This document shows positions 41,601 through 42,582 of a DNA stretch of 42,582 nucleotides, piece by piece. Every line of letters begins with the position of its first letter. Positions within the stretch are counted from its first letter, which is position 1. Location of the stretch: assembly GCA_017550645.1 (NCBI GenBank), contig JAFZOI010000028.1:1-42582 (forward strand), read 5' to 3'. The DNA comes from Oscillospiraceae bacterium. Its GTDB lineage: Bacteria > Bacillota > Clostridia > Oscillospirales > Oscillospiraceae. The translations under genes and the position numbers were made by a program. The notes under the pieces are model-generated. The model was given only the letters and a program-made list of their open reading frames with translations. It made no database searches and was not told the DNA's origin.

Positions 41601-42223
41601 CGGTCAAGGTGAAGGCGGAATTCAAGGAGACAGACCACAGTCTCATCTGCCCCTCGAAGCATTTCAGCGACGTCGATCCCGACGCATGGTACCACGAGAG
41701 CGTGGATTACGTCGTTGAAAACGGGCTCATGAACGGCATATCCGACGAGCTCTTCGACCCCGCGGGGACGATGACGCGCGGCATGGTCGTGACGATACTC
41801 TACCGCCTTGAGGGCGAGCCCGCCGTCAGCGGACCGAGCCACTTCTTCGACGTATCGACCGAAGCACCCGTGTGGTACACCAACGCGGTTCTCTGGGCTT
41901 CAGAGAACGGCATCGTCGAGGGCTACATCGAGGGCGCGCACAAGGTCTTCGGACCTGACGCCCCGATAACCCGCGAGCAGTTCGCGGCCATCCTCTACCG
42001 CTACGAGCAGTACAAGGGCGGCGGCTTTGTCGGCGATTGGTACTTCCTGCTCGAATATGAGGACGCCGATCAGATCAGCGACTGGGCCGATGAGGCTATG
42101 CATTGGTGCGTCATGAAGGGCATCATCAAGGGCTGCACGGAGACGACGCTCGTCCCGAAGGGCGAGGCCTCCCGTGCCGAAGCGGCGGCGATCATCATGC
42201 GCTATATCGAGAGCGGCAATTAA
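38633..42223 (+). CDS. Secreted SLH-anchored multi-module surface protein
   Basis: The 1,196-residue protein has a signal peptide ending near AAFA (about residue 29). Three related modules begin at about 35, 312 and 550, each starting with a YxLWVxxxQVTSxN signature and containing beta-helix-like repeats such as ITINGG, LTINAG and VEVNGGSL, that resemble the carbohydrate-adhesion/pectate-lyase-like surface family. Two bacterial-repeat (InlB-like/BIG) stretches follow around 835-1005 (for example NGSVTVKPSPAEAGDTVTVTAEP). Three SLH domains span about 1009-1196, starting HFSDVDPDAWYHESVDY, FFDVSTEAPVWYTNAVLWASE and YEDADQISDWADEAMHWC. It is therefore attached to the cell wall. AAAGGGA lies about 7 nt before ATG 38633. 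Base composition changes inside the gene. Ligand is unknown. Confidence 0.9.
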   Translation: MKRRSRILLSLLVAVVMSVSLLPMAAFAAEEPVTSYLLWVGDVQVTSDNMNNIPGVAGGTATYNPDSGVLAMNGITGIEGSHNNAKIYAEEDLTITGSCMIDASGVTRGIYTTADLTLDGDIEVKDAVDLSVHVDGSKNITINGGIIKISSDTTRYGLVGGNYSKLTINAGDIIIESFGSDDYGNGNGIDVGSFYMQDGKLSVTGYAVGLFSYYFSQTGGSIYAEGKHKPGVLVGNGSSPDLYIKGELESVTWSEDRSAIQSYRSSIRINSSYYIKEPAGASIVNDGNGQIIVNSNQTNAGHVIITKKPTPYDLWVCGTQVTSANAGDLSVIDGVDVVEGGKASFDAETNTLTLENATLGGAGHPDWRHNNSVITIAEREPGIKQLTVAFSGDNKIECEFDGTSGYNYYNGICGVYTDFIFDGDDDATLTISGRLTMPATPENGALCCGSITLNGGTVLCQAPEEECANPYDTNPYGVGMNNSDGVTLTVNGGKLISKAFRPLVPNFDSSKLASNTVLRGSVNYDGTELEPYNFNSQNSYRYVEATPAAPVTSYLLWVGDVQVTSDNLTIDSSDCADVVSGSATYDPDTRTLALDGFVYSGAGSSSYPNAAINYLETGRTLTLDLTGENQVTLNGARGNEQYGIYCDTDSELIIQGGGSLYSKVIYPDFPGTYAYTYGIYGGKVTINGGTVTAEGFEAPNSYGIRGGVSGVEVNGGSLTAIAGQGSNQSFGVDSALAVNGGTVVAKTVSTGSNARALSGAPTLAEGISATASTNADGSGAEKYSADNNGSYKWFKAQSGEPAAITLDIRCSNGASGTVEYKWDTDGSWTTVSVTENTEITLIIPESAATLTVKAAPADEYYINQAQLDDGTGTYTDNAALAAALAEGAVFNVAGDAAIMIEFDNHDGTGGPEQPDIPVSYAYNVETPENENGSVTVKPSPAEAGDTVTVTAEPNEGYEVDKITVTDNFGNEIPVKRNEDGTFSFTMPDGPVKVKAEFKETDHSLICPSKHFSDVDPDAWYHESVDYVVENGLMNGISDELFDPAGTMTRGMVVTILYRLEGEPAVSGPSHFFDVSTEAPVWYTNAVLWASENGIVEGYIEGAHKVFGPDAPITREQFAAILYRYEQYKGGGFVGDWYFLLEYEDADQISDWADEAMHWCVMKGIIKGCTETTLVPKGEASRAEAAAIIMRYIESGN

Positions 42224-42240
42224 AAAGTATGACCGGACAA

Positions 42241-42278
42241 AAGACCGCGGCAGCAAAACGCTGCCGCGGTCTTTATTT
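42241..42278 (+). terminator. Terminator after the surface protein gene
   Basis: A 13-bp stem AGACCGCGGCAGC/GCTGCCGCGGTCT (42242-42254, 42260-42272) then T-rich sequence, 18 nt after the stop. Confidence 0.93.
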
Positions 42279-42295
42279 GCGTAAGCAAAGGAGGC

Positions 42296-42400
42296 GGGAG
42301 GGGCAAGCCCTCCCCTGCTGCCGCATCCGACCGTTTACCACGGCCGGGACTGCGCCGCATTGCCGGCGGCCGCGTAGGGCGCGACGCCCTCATCGCGCCG
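42296..42400. repeat. Composite palindromic interspersed repeat, copy B
   Basis: It contains a GGGAGGGGCAAGCCCTCCCC palindrome (42296-42315), a diverged middle, and the 30-bp block at 42371-42400, in the same order as 12022-12140. The remaining 182 bp to the window edge show no credible gene. Confidence 0.8.
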
Positions 42401-42582
42401 CCTCTCCCGTCCTTGTCTCCCCGAATGTGACAAGAAGGCCGCGCCAAGGGCACTCTCACATAAGGATGCGGCAGCGCAAAAAGGATATTTTCGCGCCGAG
42501 CAGCGTTGAAAATGCTCGCGATCCGGCAGTAAGGATCCCTGCGCTTTTCGCCTCGCCCGGCGGGAAAAATCTCTCTTTTTGC

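Noticed and set aside
42220..42459. A minus-strand frame ending in KTAAAFCCRGL
   Set aside because: That stretch is the translated terminator hairpin; the same false peptide appears at the twin terminator near 38400.
42466..42582. An open frame starting at ATG 42466 and running off the right edge
   Set aside because: There is only a weak ribosome site, no recognisable motif, and it is too short to support.
1..42582. CRISPR array, rRNA, transposase or integrase genes
   Set aside because: I found no regularly spaced repeats, rRNA-like sequence or frames with transposase or integrase motifs in the window.

Overview
The window is chromosomal DNA from a GC-rich Gram-positive anaerobe. My best guess is an uncultured gut Clostridia of the Oscillospiraceae type. 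This is inferred from sigma-A style promoters (TTGACA, 17 bp, TATAAT-like), strong AGGAGG ribosome sites, SLH-anchored surface proteins, YlmH, a NusG-II/Gx-transporter/ApbE set, HemW, VanW and short palindromic interspersed repeats. No marker gene fixes the species.

Layout. 1-7019: tail of a PHP-family histidinol-phosphatase, then an L-arabinose locus with araM on the minus strand and, divergently, GH51 arabinofuranosidase, an FGGY kinase, araA and araD. 7016-14002: mgtE, ilvE, a divergent PRPP synthetase, an unknown membrane-anchored protein and an (alpha/alpha)6 glycosidase-like protein. 14058-18508: a ylmH-lysR pair facing a flavinylation/redox set (apbE, NusG-II protein, Gx transporter) and an RluA pseudouridine synthase. 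18510-20000: tRNA-Thr(GGT), then an AT-rich GrpB gene among hairpins and repeats. 20058-22055: a long fusion of an acyl-CoA-synthetase-like enzyme with an RsbW-like ATPase-fold domain. 22316-32825: a minus-strand operon for xylo-oligosaccharides (xylA, xylB, galM, a zinc-ribbon/beta-propeller membrane protein, GH120 beta-xylosidase, two carboxylesterases). 32873-34015: a self-cleaving XRE/S24 regulator divergent from a small zinc-finger protein. 34057-42223: an SLH-like protein, hemW, a VanW protein and a 1,196-residue SLH surface protein, then repeats to the end.

The arabinose and xylose loci together describe arabinoxylan use. GH51, GH120 and both esterases lack signal peptides, so short (acetylated) arabinoxylo-oligosaccharides would be imported and finished in the cytosol. 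Arabinose then goes through AraA/FGGY kinase/AraD and xylose through GalM/XylA/XylB, both to xylulose 5-phosphate. No sugar transporter is in the window.

The strongest candidates for something new are the synthetase/RsbW-like fusion, the beta-propeller protein inside the xylose operon, the interleaved and back-to-back promoter pairs, the tRNA-linked repeat pair around a foreign-looking gene, and the mosaic surface protein between two near-identical terminators.
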